NCBI GenBank assembly: GCA_003542295.1
Contig: DPKX01000286.1
Location: forward strand, 1 to 6,339
Length of the DNA: 6,339 nt
Origin: Candidatus Atribacter hydrocarboniphilus
Lineage (GTDB): Bacteria > Atribacterota > Atribacteria > Atribacterales > Atribacteraceae
Direction: 5' to 3'
Shown: in pieces, positions 5,810 through 6,339 of the stretch
Layout: each line of letters begins with the position of its first letter
Numbering within the stretch: the first letter of the stretch is position 1
The notes under the pieces: generated by a model
Told to the model about the DNA's origin: nothing
What the model saw: the letters and a program-made list of their open reading frames with translations, nothing else
The model's database searches: none
Program-made: the position numbers and the translations under genes

Positions 5810-6027
5810 GGTTTTATGATATTATTTGTTCAAATTACTAGTTTTGGGATTATGAAAATTTGTCTATAGTAAATGGGGTTAGAACAGAAAAAAGACCTTT
5901 GCGCTTTCCAAAAATTAGAATTTTATCAAATTGGTCAGGAAGAAAATTGTTATAAGATCCTAATTAACACTTTATGAAGCTTTTTTTAGGTGATAAACCC
6001 CCACCTTTGCAGTTGGGGGATCTATAT
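5810..6027. other. Intergenic region upstream of the aldo/keto reductase
   Basis: About 220 AT-rich bases between the permease truncation point and the aldo/keto reductase. I find no ORF or RNA gene. Candidate promoter boxes for the reductase are weak (TATAGT near 5873 and TATAAG near 5952, without good -35 boxes). The last 30 bases hold a G/C-rich hairpin listed separately. The missing front of the permease should once have lain in or beyond this stretch. Confidence 0.5.
5998..6019 (+). repeat. IS200/IS605-end-like hairpin before the aldo/keto reductase
   Basis: CCCCCACCT (5998-6006) pairs with AGTTGGGGG (6011-6019) around the loop TTGC, with one C/T mismatch. A C5 stem ending in CACCTTTG against G5 resembles the subterminal hairpins of IS200/IS605 elements and of their TnpA-dependent REP relatives. 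No transposase is near. It could be a remnant end, or simply a leader hairpin: it would lie in the 5' untranslated region, nine bases before the reductase ribosome binding site. Confidence 0.4.
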
Positions 6028-6035
6028 AGGAGGTG
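6028..6035 (+). promoter_or_regulatory. Strong ribosome binding site of the aldo/keto reductase
   Basis: AGGAGGTG is a near-perfect Shine-Dalgarno sequence five bases before the ATG at 6041. It fixes the start of a gene whose 3' end lies outside the window. Confidence 0.8.
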
Positions 6036-6040
6036 CATCA

Positions 6041-6339
6041 ATGAAATACAGGCATCTTGGAAACACAGGATTGATCGTAAGTGAACTTTCACTCGGCTCC
6101 ATGCAATTTGGTAAGAAGATGAACATGGGGGGATTAGACCAGCTTGCTACTAATGAAATGGTAAAATTCGCCATTGACCACGGTATTAATTTCATCGATA
6201 CCGCTGATGTCTACAGCCTAGGAGAAAGCGAAATCCTACTTGGCAACGCTCTTAAGGGCATCCGGGAAGAGATAGTCTTAGCCAGCAAAGTCAGGCTTCC
6301 CATGAGTGAAAATTTCAACCGCAGCGGTGCAACTCGGGT
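6041..6339 (+). CDS. Aldo/keto reductase, N-terminal part (runs off window)
   Basis: The first 99 codons of an NAD(P)H-dependent aldo/keto reductase of the voltage-gated potassium channel beta-subunit-like or YghZ-like branch, a cytoplasmic TIM barrel reducing aldehydes or ketones. It opens MKYRHLGNTGLIVSELSLGS, the standard first strand and helix of the family. Three of the four catalytic residues are visible: Asp53 in NFIDTADVYSLG, Tyr58 in the same motif, and Lys83 in VLASKV. The fourth, His, would lie just beyond the window. Full-length members have about 310-340 residues. The substrate cannot be predicted. The gene has a strong ribosome binding site and a G/C-rich hairpin in its leader, and diverges from the decayed permease unit. 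Confidence 0.95.
   Translation, partial: MKYRHLGNTGLIVSELSLGSMQFGKKMNMGGLDQLATNEMVKFAIDHGINFIDTADVYSLGESEILLGNALKGIREEIVLASKVRLPMSENFNRSGATR

Noticed and set aside
1..6339. CRISPR array, tRNA or rRNA gene
   Set aside because: No regularly spaced repeats and no cloverleaf or rRNA-like segments were seen on reading both strands.

Overview
The window reads as bacterial chromosome of moderate-to-low G+C (about 40-45% by eye) with strong Shine-Dalgarno sites (GAGGTGAT, AGGAGGTG), short intergenic gaps and some TTG/GTG starts. A ribose-type ABC permease, a DUF362 protein, secreted MsrAB, arsenic methylation genes and an aldo/keto reductase suggest an environmental, probably anaerobic or microaerophilic bacterium. 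I cannot name the lineage from this window.

Layout. 2-742 (+) is the 3' part of an RbsC-type sugar ABC permease. It runs tail to tail into a DUF362 gene (749-1882, minus) whose reading frame carries an amber codon (TAG) at codon 22. A cytosine-rich stretch with small hairpins (about 1980-2070) precedes a secreted MsrA-MsrB fusion (2138-3223, +), which is closed by a strong stem-loop. Next come a consensus sigma-70 promoter, a palindrome over the start site, and the pair arsR (3451-3861) and arsM (3952-4794), both plus strand: a thiol-sensing repressor and an As(III) S-adenosylmethionine methyltransferase.

The stretch 4795-5810 looks almost empty but holds a decayed minus-strand operon: the last 57 residues of a UPF0718/ArsP-type permease (5624-5797), a small CxxC thioredoxin whose C-terminus is lost to a shift at a seven-A tract (5374-5604), and a two-cluster ferredoxin with an in-frame TAG, a frameshift and three of eight cluster cysteines replaced (4898-5363). 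A hairpin of the IS200/IS605 end type (5998-6019) stands just before an aldo/keto reductase that runs off the window (6041-6339, +).

Together, the working arsenic genes here sense and methylate arsenite, while a neighbouring permease-thioredoxin-ferredoxin cassette has been truncated and is decaying. I see no convincing new system. The most interesting points are the amber-interrupted DUF362 gene, the fossil operon, and the possible -1 slippage site in the thioredoxin.
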